Below, one piece after another: positions 1 to 11,376 of a DNA stretch of 64,000 bases. The stretch comes from Alentia gelatinosa (Eukaryota > Annelida > Polychaeta > Phyllodocida > Polynoidae). The position numbers and the translations under genes were made by a program. Within the stretch, counting starts at the first letter, position 1. The number at the start of each line of letters is the position of its first letter. Under the pieces are notes generated by a model that was not told the origin of the DNA, did not search any database, and saw only the letters and a program-made list of their open reading frames with translations. The DNA is taken from NCBI GenBank assembly GCA_950022655.1, contig OX465579.1, positions 135,231,118-135,295,117 on the forward strand. The letters run 5' to 3'.

Positions 1-58
1 GCAGTTTAATCGATGAAGACAATCAAATCTTCACTGAACAAGACTTCAAATTATACAG
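1..58 (+). CDS. OGFOD3: OGFOD3-like exon (partial at window edge)
   Basis: Open frame starting at base 3 encodes SLIDEDNQIFTEQDFKLY and ends at TACAG|GTATAT, phase 2. Whether the exon starts inside the window cannot be told, since CAG at 2-4 could be read as an acceptor. Confidence 0.7.
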
Positions 59-3000
59 GTATATTGACTAATGCTTCCTCCATACTGTGATTTACATCAT
101 AGCGCTAGAAAACCTGTTAGATCGTTATATATTTCTGTATATGCAAATTCATGTGCATGATAGTCGTATTTGTTAGTATTGAATCTATATCTAAAGGTAT
201 ACTTAAATACGTATTTGTGCCACTGTAAATATCTATTTTGTTTCGTCTTTTTCAGACAAGTACGTGCCAAGATTCAGACAACCATCGCTACACAATTCAA
301 AATACCAGAAAGCTTGATATACCTTACCAAGCCAACCTTCTTCTCAAAGATGACCTCACGCCCCGCAAAGACGATACATGATGAGTATTGGCATTCTCAT
401 GTGGATAAGGTACTTGATTATCCCATTTGTGTGTACACTAGATCTCCACTAGATAGGCAGTAGGCATCTCTTGTTTGCTCACATTTTTACCTATCAAATA
501 TAAAAATAATATGGTTTCTGTTTTGGACAGAAGGTTTTATGGCCATACAATATCTTACAGTTTTAGTATTTAGTATTTTGACATTGATTTTCAGAAAAAA
601 AGAGATTTCAGTTGGGGGGGGGGGGGGGCACTTTATGAGTTACAGGTCCATTTTTAAGAACTCCTTTATGGACATATTTCTACCTGTAAAACTGGTTCAA
701 TCATAATATAATATGCCTAATTTGAAAGAGAATGAAAAACAAAAGGTGTTAGGAAGTGAAATTTTTAAGTAGATTCTATATTTACTGAGATATTCAAGTA
801 TTTGTTAAAAGTGGGGGTTGGGGGGTTGGGTGAAATTGGCATACTCAAAAAGATGTTTACTCAATATTGATTTTTAGCATTAGTGTAACATTTACCATCT
901 CCATAAGTGGCACTGACAGTTGCTTACACCCTAGGAAGTGTCATTATTTAGGTAAAATTCAGATTCATGTATTTCTTCTAAATCTCATAATGTGAGGGGT
1001 TGGGGGAGGCAGCAGGTGTATGAGTGGATGGTTTATTCCGGATATTTACACACAGATAGAAGTCAAAATGGTTCATAACTTTGTTGTAGGAATCAGTCAA
1101 GACCCAGTCAAATGCTATTGGTTTGTAAAATTATTTGCAATATCATTTACCACCAGATATTGGCTTGACCTACTTTATAGGTGTACATAGAAACAAAGTT
1201 TTATCACCACATGGCTAGGGAGCATGCACACAGGTCTGTGTGCACTCATCCATGAAGCTATCTGAAAACCCAGGTAGCTAAATATATGTGTGCATTGAGC
1301 CATGACCTGCTGAGTTCACAGAAGAGTAGGGCTTAAAATATCCAATCAATGCAGGCCCTTCCCTATTCATGGATGCCCTCCCTCCCTCCCTCCCTCCCTC
1401 CCTCCCTCCCTCCCTCCCTCCCTCCCTCCCTCCCTCCCTCCCTCCCTCCCTCCCTCCCTCCCTCCCTCCCTCCCTCCCTCCCTCCCTCCCTCCCTCCCTC
1501 CCTCCCTCCCTCAATATTGATATTATTTTCTGTTGATAAGTTTCAACATGTCTTAAGTTACTTGTATTAGCCAATGAATGTACTTGAAAATGCAAACTTT
1601 GCTCTTGTGGTTTATGGAAAATGCATTCATATTCTTTTCCATCTTACTAGATAACCTATAGACTGATAATATTAGAAAATAAATCGCAATATCCCGTCAT
1701 AGGTAATCAAGTTAAGTATTCAGGTAATTACCTGGTAATATTATTCTCGACCTCTCCTTGAGCTTTGTCACTACGATCTCGATCTAATTACATGCATATA
1801 TATCTGTCTGCACTTGAGACGAATTTCCAAACCGTTGTAATAGAGAATCTATGGAAATGAGTTGAATCAAATAGTACAGAATATATATGTCATTCCAGGA
1901 AACCTACGGGTCGTTCGACTATACATCACTGTTGTACCTGACTGACTACGACAGCGACTTCAAAGGGGGCCGCTTCATATTTACAGACAAAGACACCAAT
2001 AGGACCGTGGAACCCAAAACAGGCAAGTGGAAGTCTTAATTCTTAAGAGAAATGTCGAATCTAGGACATATAATTTTGTTTATAAATTGCAAAGTGGTTT
2101 TACCTCCAAATATTCTCAATATATAATTTGATCACTTTATCAATGTACTCTCATTTAGGTGGCAGTGCTTCAGACACATTATAATGATTTAACGTAGCTG
2201 CTACTTTTAAAAAGTTATTATTTCAGTTTGACCTGAAAGGTCATCCGAAATATTTAAGGGGTAGAGAAAACGCTGATATTTTTCATGGCAACTAAGTATA
2301 CACTGTCTCAGTCCTTGTATCCGACCTGACTAGAGCGTGTGCCGAGGTTAATCAAATATTTAGGAATCGTGAATAATTATCCCCATTCCCCATGTGCGGG
2401 TAGTACCAGGTTTATTTCAATTTGGCGTTGTTTTTCGCAATTTTGGGCGGTATTAGGATGTCTCTGTGCTTTTTGTCGGGTAATAAGTTGGCACCAGACA
2501 CGTTTTAGTTACGTGTTTATTTTACCTTGCGAGGAAGGAAGGGATGGGGATGGGGGAGGGAGGGAAGGAGAGGGGAGGGAGGGATGCTGTTGCAAGACTG
2601 TTGGAAGACTGAAGCAAGACTGTTGGAAGACTGTTGGAAGACTGATACAAGACTTGTAAGACTGTTACAAGAATGTTGCAAGACCATTGTAAGACTGATG
2701 TTTCAAGACTGTTGTAAGACTGTTTGGACTGATTTAAACAGTTATATTTTTTGGACTTCTAACAATTATATGTAACTTTGTAAAACCGAAAATGTGGCAA
2801 TGCCATACCAACCTTTGTATCCTTGTATATCATCATATCTCAAATTATGAATTATATTTACATGAAGACTGATAGAGTAAAGGGGTTCAAAGGGAACAAC
2901 AGCTAGCCTACTGTTGTATTATAGATATTCAGTTATTAGCTATAGCCTAATGTAGTACACTTGCTTGTAGAGTTACCAGGCGAACTTTTGCTTTTTATAG

Positions 3001-3481
3001 CTAACGAAGTACAGATAGGAATATGATTTCTATTTTTGACAGGTTGTATGGCTCTTGTTCATATTGTTAGGCCATATTAAAATCTTCATGAATCTAGATT
3101 ATAAAAACAGTATACCTTATAGAGTTTAATTCAACATGATAACATTAAATTCTCCTTTTCAATCCATAAGATGAACTTTTCTGTACCCCATGGAATATAT
3201 CTATATACCTTTGGAGATATAAGATAGAACCACAACAAGAGGTAAACATCGTGAGAAACAGTCGTTTCAGATAGTCCTCACTATGTTCTGTGAATCAATG
3301 CTTGGAGATGCTAATTATTATGGCTGTTACAGGTCGCCTATCATTCTTCACGTCAGCGTCGGAGAATGTGCATCGTGTGGAGAAGGTGACGCACGGCGTG
3401 CGCTATGCTCTGACCGTGTCCTTCACGTGCGACCCGAGCAAGGCCATCTCTGACCCCATGCTGAAACAGAAGTCATCTTAG
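3..3481 (+). CDS. OGFOD3: OGFOD3-like 2-oxoglutarate/Fe(II)-dependent oxygenase, C-terminal part (4 exons, 5' end outside window)
   Basis: Joined exons 1-58, 256-409, 1899-2022 and 3333-3481 read continuously in one frame (phases 2, 0, 1) and end at TAG 3479-3481. The translation carries the prolyl-4-hydroxylase-type double-stranded beta-helix signature: iron ligands H and D in YWHSHVDK (exon 2), the strand SFDYTSLLYLTDY and GGRFIFTD (exon 3), the distal iron ligand H in SENVHRVEKV and the 2-oxoglutarate-binding R in GVRYALTVSF (exon 4). These segments match what is known of the OGFOD3 family, whose vertebrate members are predicted single-pass membrane proteins; substrate is not established. 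The N-terminal half and any membrane segment lie to the left of the window. The gene is convergent with TMF1. One intron uses a GC donor. Confident on family, good confidence on the ortholog. Confidence 0.87.
256..409 (+). CDS. OGFOD3: OGFOD3-like exon with HxD iron ligands
   Basis: Acceptor TTTTTCAG|A at 255/256 and donor AAG|GTACTTG at 409/410; enters phase 2 and leaves phase 0. Ends in the motif YWHSHVDK, which supplies the first two iron ligands (H, D). Confidence 0.87.
495..1572 (-). mobile_element. Truncated copy of the TTAGCAGGTGGACG inverted-repeat element family
   Basis: This stretch is the reverse complement of 5790-6790: matching landmarks include the conserved block around CAGGTAGAAATATGTCC, the block with GATGGTAAATGTTACAC and the block with GACTGGGTCTTGACTGATT. 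It holds no coding capacity that I can recognise. It lies in an OGFOD3 intron. The outer end present in other copies (GTCCACCTGCTAA) is missing here. Confidence 0.72.
1376..1512 (+). repeat. (CCCT)n microsatellite, about 34 units
   Basis: Uninterrupted CCCT repeats over about 137 bases. The equivalent position in the inverted copy at 5842-5861 has only about five units, so the array grew inside this copy of the dispersed element. Open frames across it are spurious Pro/Leu/Ser or Gly/Arg/Glu repeats. Confidence 0.97.
1899..2022 (+). CDS. OGFOD3: OGFOD3-like exon, beta-helix core, with GC donor
   Basis: Acceptor CATTCCAG|G at 1898/1899. Encodes the core strands up to the motif TVEPKT. The only donor that keeps the family frame is CAG|GCAAGT at 2022/2023, a consensus GC-AG splice site; the next exon resumes with GT completing the Gly codon. 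Confidence 0.86.
2583..2740 (+). repeat. AAGACTGTTG minisatellite
   Basis: About a dozen imperfect 10-13 bp units of the type TGTTGGAAGACTG / TGTTGCAAGACTG. The same unit in opposite orientation forms the arrays at 19680-19870 and 23905-24750. Within an OGFOD3 intron. Confidence 0.85.
3333..3481 (+). CDS. OGFOD3: OGFOD3-like last coding exon
   Basis: Acceptor GCTGTTACAG|G at 3332/3333. Encodes RLSFFTSASENVHRVEKV and the 2OG-binding Arg strand, then a short tail ending QKSS and TAG. GC content and third-position G/C are much higher than in the surrounding noncoding DNA. Confidence 0.9.
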
Positions 3482-3665
3482 GCTGACCTCCTATACATCA
3501 CACACGAATATAGACACACACAAACATACACTAAGAGACACAGCATCTCTGACGCCACGCTCAAACGAAAATCATGACAGTTACATCTCTATACATTACA
3601 CAGACACACAAAGACAGCAAGGATATCTCCGACCCTGTCCTCAAACGGAATCATGTTAGTCTCAT
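3425..3665 (+). repeat. Tandem decayed copies of the OGFOD3 C-terminal coding tail
   Basis: The segment beginning at about 3438 (AAGGCCATCTCTGACCCC, then the codons for the last residues and about 60 bases of CA-rich flank) recurs at about 3540-3610 and again at about 3619-3665. Copies 2 and 3 keep ATCTC(T/C)GACxCC and CTCAAACG but lie after the stop codon, so they are noncoding. Confidence 0.75.
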
Positions 3666-5751
3666 CATACAATTGTACACCTCTACAGAGGTAAAAGAAA
3701 AGAGGCATAGCCATGTAGTTGCTCTTCACAAGTAACTTGCTATAGATGTGATTACATCTATTAACATTGTGACATCATAGTGTATATTGAATGGGAATTT
3801 AATTGTATTGATTTGTATTATACTCAGGAAGCTGATCAAGTCACTTGCGGTAGTGGTGCATAACAGCATTTACAATCGAGTCACTAAAGCGCTACATGTA
3901 TAATGAAAAAGTGGACGGTATCGACATTACTGTTGATCTGCCTTTCATGTGGTAATTGTCCTACATCATATATGATTCCTTTTAAATTTGTCCACGTTTT
4001 ATTCATTGATAGTGTAATACTGAGTCACAATAGAAGAGGATGAGTATTGTATGTTAAACCTTTTAGAAGTAGCCGCGACAATTTCTAAAAGAAATTGGTG
4101 TCCAAAAGTTTTAATGTTTTGATATTTTAATGATAATTACCAGCAGAACCCTAGGCAAGATAGTGCCACACATTACCATTTTAAGGACAGTATAATAGGA
4201 GAGATCTGCTACACAAATTTTGATTATATCAAAGCATACAGTGTGTCATGGTTACGGTGCTTAGGGGGGTCTCCCACCAGGCTGCCCATTGATCCGCTGC
4301 CGTTGGGCTTCTGCCAAACATGTTTATTGTGTACAAACCATGAACCTGTTCCGTGGCAGACATCGCACTGCGACTGTGTGGGCCACGTTTGTCGGTATCC
4401 GACAAAAGCTAATTTATTAGGTTTTTATGGGCCGTTACCTGTTCCAATGCCATGCTGCCGATGCCTGCTCCACTGCACCGACCTCAATACCCGCCTGACA
4501 CACGGTGGCCGTGTGATGCTCTTTTGTAAAACGCCATTTCAAGACAACATCACCTGATATTTGTACATAGCATTGTTTACCCTGTCTGAAATGTGTCAGT
4601 CGATTAGTGTAAAATGAATTCTACCTTCACCATTCTTGGAAATTATAGACCGAATCCTAAATTTGCAGCAGACTCTCACGAAATGAATATCAAAAACCAA
4701 CATAAAACCAGGGGCTGCTAGCTTTCAGTCAAATTTTTCATTGATGGTCAGACAAATAATAGAAATATGATGGAAATCGCTGGTGTTGACCATCTTTATT
4801 TCTAACTTTGTATATATTCGACGTCTGCTTCTCAGTTTAAGGCGACCACAAGTGACCTCTTTTAGTTTTCTCCCGCCATACTGCGTTCGTGTTGCGCAGG
4901 TTGTTGGGGGTTGTCCTCGATTGTAAGTGTTATTCGTCAGGATCGTTATCAAGAAACTTTGTGCAATTCCCAATAGATCATTGATTGTTTATGATGTACA
5001 CAAATACCTACAAGAAGACGTAGATGAGAACATTTCATTTGATTATAATCCTACCACAAGTGACCAGAGGTCCCAATACAGTGTTGGGCAGACATGTGCC
5101 CCGTGTCAATATACATGTATAGGAAGTTGTCCACACGTCTTTAAGGATCTAGGATCCCTAAACCGTATTTGACAAAGTTTGCCATGGCAGTAGATGCTAT
5201 ATCATTTGCTTGATTGAAATCAAGGTGAAATATCTGTGTATATAATTGCATTTTGAATGGTACTGGGATATTGGGAGCGTTCGAATTGAATGAACATACT
5301 TTGTATATGCTGTTGAATGAAAGACGATGCGATTGCCAATACATTTCCTGAAATAAAGAATATATATGAACATATTAATGATTGATGTGTCTAGTGTCCA
5401 CTGGTATTCCCAGATATATATTTGATTCATCATTCATTGATGATTGACGTGACAAGCGTCAGGCTCGCATCTAATTGAAAGATATCCTGTTCTGACCACC
5501 GATATGCATGGACCGTCATGTGGGGATCGCAATAGAAATTTCCTCAATAAACGCGTGGTGAAGCCGTTCAAACACTAACTGGTGTATTGTATCTATTCCC
5601 AGATAGATAAAGAGGGATGGTGAATTTACGTAGTACAAGCAACAGTCTATTTTTATGGTGTAAAGTTTAGTTTGGAAACAATGGTTTTAAAACAAAACAA
5701 GAGCCAAGTGTGCATTTTCAAATAAAATCATTGGCCTTTAAAAGGCCAAAA

Positions 5752-6911
5752 AAGCAGGTGGGCGCATCTAAAACTCAATACAAGTAGCTTAACACGTTTA
5801 AAATTGTTGACTGAAAATATTTTGACATCTTAATTCTAACGAAGGGAGGGAGGGAGGGAATCCATGAATAGGAAAGGACCTGTATTGATTGGCTATTTAA
5901 AGGCCCATTCCTCTGTGAACACAGTAGTTCATGGATCAGTGCACATATATATTTAGCTACCTGTAGGGGATTCAATTGGCAATCAGCAATGCCTACATAG
6001 AAAACGATTCTGCCTCATGGATGAGTGCACACAGACCTGTCTGCATGCTGCCTGCCCATGTGGTCCAACAAAAACTTTGTTCCTATATACACCAATAAAG
6101 TAGGTCAAGGCAATATCTGGTGGTAAATGACATTTCAAATGATTTTACAAAACAATATCATTTGACTGGGTCTTGACTGATTCCTAAAACAAAGTTATGA
6201 ACCATTTTGACCTCTGTTTGTATGTAAATATGATGAACAAAATATCTTCTCGTACACCTACTGCCTCCCCCCCCCCCCCCCCATTATGAGATTTGGCAAA
6301 AATACATGAATAGCACAACAAATATACACTCCACCTTAATAATGACACTTTCTAGGGTGTAAGCAACTGTCAGTGCCACATATGGAGATGGTAAATGTTA
6401 CACTAATGCTAAATGTAAATCAATATTGAGTAAACATGTGTTTGGGTATGCACATTTCACCATAACCCCCCCCCACCCCCCCCCCCCACTTTCAACAAAT
6501 ACCTGAATATCTCAGTAAATATAGAATCTACCTGGAAAATTCCACTTCCTAGCACCTTCTGTTTTTTATTCTCTTTCTAATGAGGCGTATTATATTATGA
6601 TTGAACTAGTTTTACAGGTAGAAATATGTCCATAAAGGAGTTCTTAAAAATGGATCTGTGACTCAAAAGGTCCCCCCCCCCCCAAACTTTTTTCTTATTT
6701 CTAAAAATCCATGTCAAAATACTAAATACTAAAACTGTAATATATTGTATGGTCATAAAACCTTCTGTCCAAAACAGAAAACATATTCCTATCTCTACTT
6801 AGTGAGCTATAAAAAGCAAAAATGTGGGCAGGTCACTTATTGACTTTACAAGCAGTTGTACTACAGTAGGCTATAGCCATAGCCTAAAGACCAACCGTCC
6901 ACCTGCTAATA
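5752..6911 (+). mobile_element. Longest copy of the TTAGCAGGTGGACG inverted-repeat element
   Basis: Left end AGCAGGTGGGCGCATC at about 5753 and right end CGTCCACCTGCTAAT at 6896-6910 are reverse complements of each other, so I read this as a non-autonomous DNA transposon of about 1.16 kb. It contains the short (GGGA)n tract and several C-homopolymers. No transposase frame is visible. Shorter copies lie in TMF1 introns. Confidence 0.65.
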
Positions 6912-7210
6912 AGTAAAATATGGGTTAGCCTTCGAAAAACAAACTGGAGTATTAATCCATTTGGTTATTCTTCTTATACAGTCCTAAGGGCGCCAGATCT
7001 TGTTTACCGTACTAGGAGAAACAAGATGCTATTTGTTTTATTCTTTATCCCATCCCCGTCATTTTGCTTCTTCTTTATGTTACATCTAGGTTAAAAATCA
7101 TTTAAATTCTTTCCTTACCAACCGGTACATCCATCAGATATATTCCTGCACTATGGTATTTAAATCTTAAAGAGCGATAAAAGAGCCAAGACTTCTTGCA
7201 GTAAATCGTG

Positions 7211-7216
7211 TTTATT
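7211..7216 (-). terminator. Candidate TMF1 polyadenylation signal AATAAA
   Basis: AATAAA on the minus strand (TTTATT on plus), just before the boundary with the repeat-rich part of the intergenic region. Only a transcript could confirm it. Confidence 0.25.
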
Positions 7217-9076
7217 CAATAGTCATTCTGCATCACTCATTGATTGTTGCAGCAAACCACCCATGTAGCCCCATACAAAGCTGGCTATAGACGCAATTCT
7301 CCATTGCTTTAGACGTGTGTACATCTAATACATGTAAATCCCAAATAAAGTACATTGTATTCAAATATCATACGTACATAGTGAGTACATTGCACATGAT
7401 CCGTTTACACTATGAATATGTTCGTCCACTGAATATCAAAATCGCACTACATATGATTAAGAAAGTGAGTTTGCTCTGTTAATAACATTATTTACAAACA
7501 ATATTCAACAGTACGTCAGGTTTTTGTTGGAAATGATTCTAGAATTGCATTTGTTCTACACCGACGTGTCCCTTAATCTGTTGATGCTGAAGTTATAGAT
7601 ACAGATTTTCCATCACCCATTTAAACTGTAGTCTAGCACAGTGCCCTCTCATCTCACATTTTCGTACTGCATGATTACAAAGAATCTTCGTCGTAATTCT
7701 CTAATATTTGAGACCAGCTGATGTAGATCATGTTATGCCATTTTCCTGTTAAATATATGTGGAATACGTTCATACAAGCACATAACAATCTATGCCAAAT
7801 CCTGTAATGTTAGTATAACGGAGATCTATGTATACCGGTCTGATACAAACCGCCGTTGAAAACTGCTTACAGGTGTCTTTCATGGGGCGTTTAATTACAA
7901 TATACCAGAGGAAATATGAGAATACAGGCCTATGAATATAGCTTGAAGATTTTCCTAAGTGAAATAGTCTTTACATCAAGATATAATAACGATATTTTCA
8001 CAACCTTTATATGTTTGAAAAGTGTACAGAAGGGAAAGAATAAATGCAAAACCATCCTTAGTGAATACAAATAGTCTTTTTGCAGAGTAAACTTGAGATA
8101 TGGTCTTGTCTAATACTACCCAGGCTGTAATCTGTGTTTTATCCACTGTCCAACACTCATAACTTTTTATGTAGTCATTCAAAATACGTTACACGTACGG
8201 ACTTACAGTCTTTGTCAGCTTACTAAAATCCATAACCTCACGTAAATTTCATCTAAAGTAAAGTGGCTATTATATCAAGAGCAACACAAAAATTACCTGT
8301 AAGTATGGATGAATAAGGTTTCCATAATATCAACTATAATACATCGATCATGAAGGAACTTGTCTCTGACGTCCCCATGGGATACCTCCACAGGGATCAC
8401 AGTGTATTATCACACGAGAATTGAATTGACTTCTCTATAGACGCGTTAATAGATCTTCAGTACCTTGCACAGTCCCGTATCTGAGCAACCATTTCCTCTA
8501 TATTAGTCAGTAATACATGTAGTATTCAGACTTCGCATGTGACCATCAGAGATGCCAGTAAGATGTTAGAAAAAGAAACAACTGGAAACCACAAGAGCTG
8601 CCAGACGGTGCCACATTTACATACCACACCCGAGAATTTGTATGGAGATTCCCGGCACATTCAGGCTGTTATGGAATGCTATGGCAGCTTTGTAGTGTAG
8701 CCCGGCGTATTCTGGCGACTGTAGTCTCCTCCAGAACACAGAGGGACGGGTTTATAGAGCACTGGGTATCGGTTGCTCTGGAGGGTCAGGGGTTTCAGTA
8801 AAACAATACTTAATATCAAACAACTTAGTCGATATAAAATACTATTTCTCAGGATATTTACAAGGGAAAAATGATACTAATAAATTGACGAGTTGGCATT
8901 TCTACATAACACAATATCCCAGTTGAACCAAAACAGGGAGTGTATTTTGTATGGACATGAAGCTGGCAATACAAAAGAGTGTGAGGAGGATGCTTATAAA
9001 TCTAGGTCATTCCCACTGCAGTGTCACCTTGTGGCTTGGGGTGCGAACTACCATACCCTAACATGTGATGTAACAT

Positions 9077-9112
9077 CAGAGTGATCAATGACGATGATGA
9101 TTGATCACTCTG
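9077..9112. repeat. Perfect 13-bp stem hairpin
   Basis: CAGAGTGATCAAT and its exact reverse complement are separated by ten bases (GACGATGATG). If the TMF1 3' UTR is long, this stem would lie in the mRNA. Confidence 0.7.
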
Positions 9113-11346
9113 AGTCACTCTTTCAATTAATGTGAGCTAATATTAACAAGAAATTACTCGGAATAAAGTTAGAATCACAATTTGAATATGAACATTTGAT
9201 TCATATTTCTATTATGATCCATACTTAGTTGCATTTGTGTAAAATAAATTAACATAAATAATCTGGTTAGAATAGCTCCAGAGCTATTGCTACTGTTGTG
9301 CCACCTTACCACACCCAGGGGAAGCTAACCGCCTCCCCTAGAGGCTTGAGAGTAGACAGGGTCATACAAACAGGGCGTTGGGGTGTTGGATTTCATGTCC
9401 ATTGAGTATACAGTCAACAGACCCTCCAGAGGTTACTAAACTCCCTATTATCGCCCAGGGTAAATACAAGTTCCGCTCGCGACTGGCTGGCCACACCACG
9501 ACCACAGTTTTCCGATGTATATTTGGAGAAACTGAATATAATTTTGGATTAATATGTAGAAATACCTGAAATTTCCATTTCTGCCATCGGATTTCCAATT
9601 TGAAGATTTATAAAAACCGTCAAACTGCAATAATTGTGGGTTACATTTCAAGGGTCTACACCATACAACGTCGGCCACCAGCGAACGCCGGAACTTGTAA
9701 ATTGACTGAATTATGGGATACCTCAATGGTGCGTATGACCAAAATAAGGAGTCCATAAGTTATATAGTATAAAATACGGAGCAATACACATTTTAAAGTA
9801 AGCTTAGTCTTCCAATTATTGTACAATGTAAAGTGTGCACTGAAACACAAGTTAAAGTTTGCGTCTTCAATTATGACTAACGCTGGAAACGCTGTCCGTT
9901 ACTATGTGGGACGGGTTGGCAACAGGTGATTGACACAATTAACTCTAGTTGATCAGATTTATCTTATAGTTATCAACCTGATAAGTCATCTTTGGAGTGC
10001 CTTCAGAGTAACCGGCTATTCCACGAAAGACAATTTATTCTAGAAAATGAAGTTTTCACAAACGGGTATTCATGACATAAGTAATAACCAATTAACGTTC
10101 AACGCTATGCTTGACAAACCTCAGATCACAGACTTTTAGTTGCAGTAACGCCATCATATAGCAACATTCAACCAAATTAACAAGCCAAAGCTAAGGCTTA
10201 ATGATCGTCATTTTAAGTGGGAGAAAATTTAGAAACAAAGCGATCGGCCAGGATAATCAATTACATTAATGAAACTTTTATATGAGAACTCATCATATCA
10301 AAACATCTACGATTCTATAAGTCCGTGCTAGAATCAGTCAGCAAAGCTGTTAGTTTAATATATCATGATGGAAATACCAGTGACTGGCCACACATATTGT
10401 TCCATATTTAGATATCTTATAGGTAGCAATATTATGGCCTAACAAATAAAGGTACGTGATAAACCCGGAGGAGATCAGGAGAGAGTTCGTGAAAGTAATA
10501 CTAATAAACTTGAAAATTAAATTTCATAACAGAAAAATACTTTCAGGTGTGTATGTATGTAAAAATTGGTGTTGATACGGCAATAGAAAGTGAGCATCTC
10601 TATAAAGAACCTTCGTCTCTCAAACTAAAATAAACCAAGCCCAAAGTCTAACAAGAATAACACATTTACTTTCTAGACATGTTCAAGAAGCATCTGCCCA
10701 CAATATGGTTAAATCATATATTTTACAATTATCTAATCTGCATACCCATGTAGTATATATTTAGAGATGGAATGTCGAGTGGTCGTAGATGTCGTTTGAC
10801 AGTCCGAGGCAGCGCCGCGTTTTTATATTCAGATAACCCGATTCATTTCTTAGAAATTTCAAAATATGTACATGAGAACCAGAAAACTGAGTAATGAAGT
10901 GGTCCAGTAACAAATATTAACGAGTCAGAATTTCTTTATAAAAAAGAGAAAACATATAACATTCCCTATTAATTATCGTTCCACCCTACCTTCTACATGT
11001 ACGCCAGTTATCATTTAACTGCTGAAGTGCTGGGTCCAACCCTAGCCCGCAGATATCATCATTTGATAAACAATCAAAAAAAGTTTGTTCAATTAGCCTA
11101 TGGCTATTGATGAATCAATAGTCTTTTGCAAGATGTCTAACGAATGTACAAGTGAACAAATATCACATGGTTCACAAATGGTAACCCCACTTTATGTGTA
11201 ACGCCCATTACTAACCGTAGCTATAAGTTATACATATTTACAAATGATACACAAGTGTTCCGTGAACGTGGCCCTGACCCTGCGCCGTGGAAGACCCCCG
11301 TGTCACTGCACCTGGCTGGGCTGGTCACATTCCACGACAATCACTT

Positions 11347-11376
11347 TCACCTGACTCGCTTCAACAGCTCCTCAAT
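11347..11376 (-). CDS. TMF1: TMF1 last coding exon
   Basis: Acceptor GTTTCAG|A at 11377/11376; encodes IEELLKRVR then TGA 11347-11349. Vertebrate TMF1 ends IDELLRQ, so the end is well supported. Confidence 0.88.
   Translation of the reverse strand: MEELLKRVR

Larger units (their letters stand above)
7190..11346 (-). other. TMF1 3' flank, probably a long 3' UTR
   Basis: After the TMF1 stop the next 4.1 kb is largely unique, with one pogo-like MITE lying just upstream in the last intron and no convincing gene. The first good AATAAA on the minus strand that I noticed is at 7211-7216, which would make a UTR of about 4.1 kb. The UTR length is inference only. Confidence 0.3.

Noticed and set aside
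1278..1595. Pro/Ser/Leu and Gly/Arg/Glu repeat frames across CCCT
   Set aside because: A four-base unit opens all frames; no start context or splice sites.
4243..4557. 104-codon Cys-rich plus-strand frame
   Set aside because: No splice sites, no known motif and no repeat pattern of cysteines; downstream of OGFOD3 and probably in its UTR or flank.
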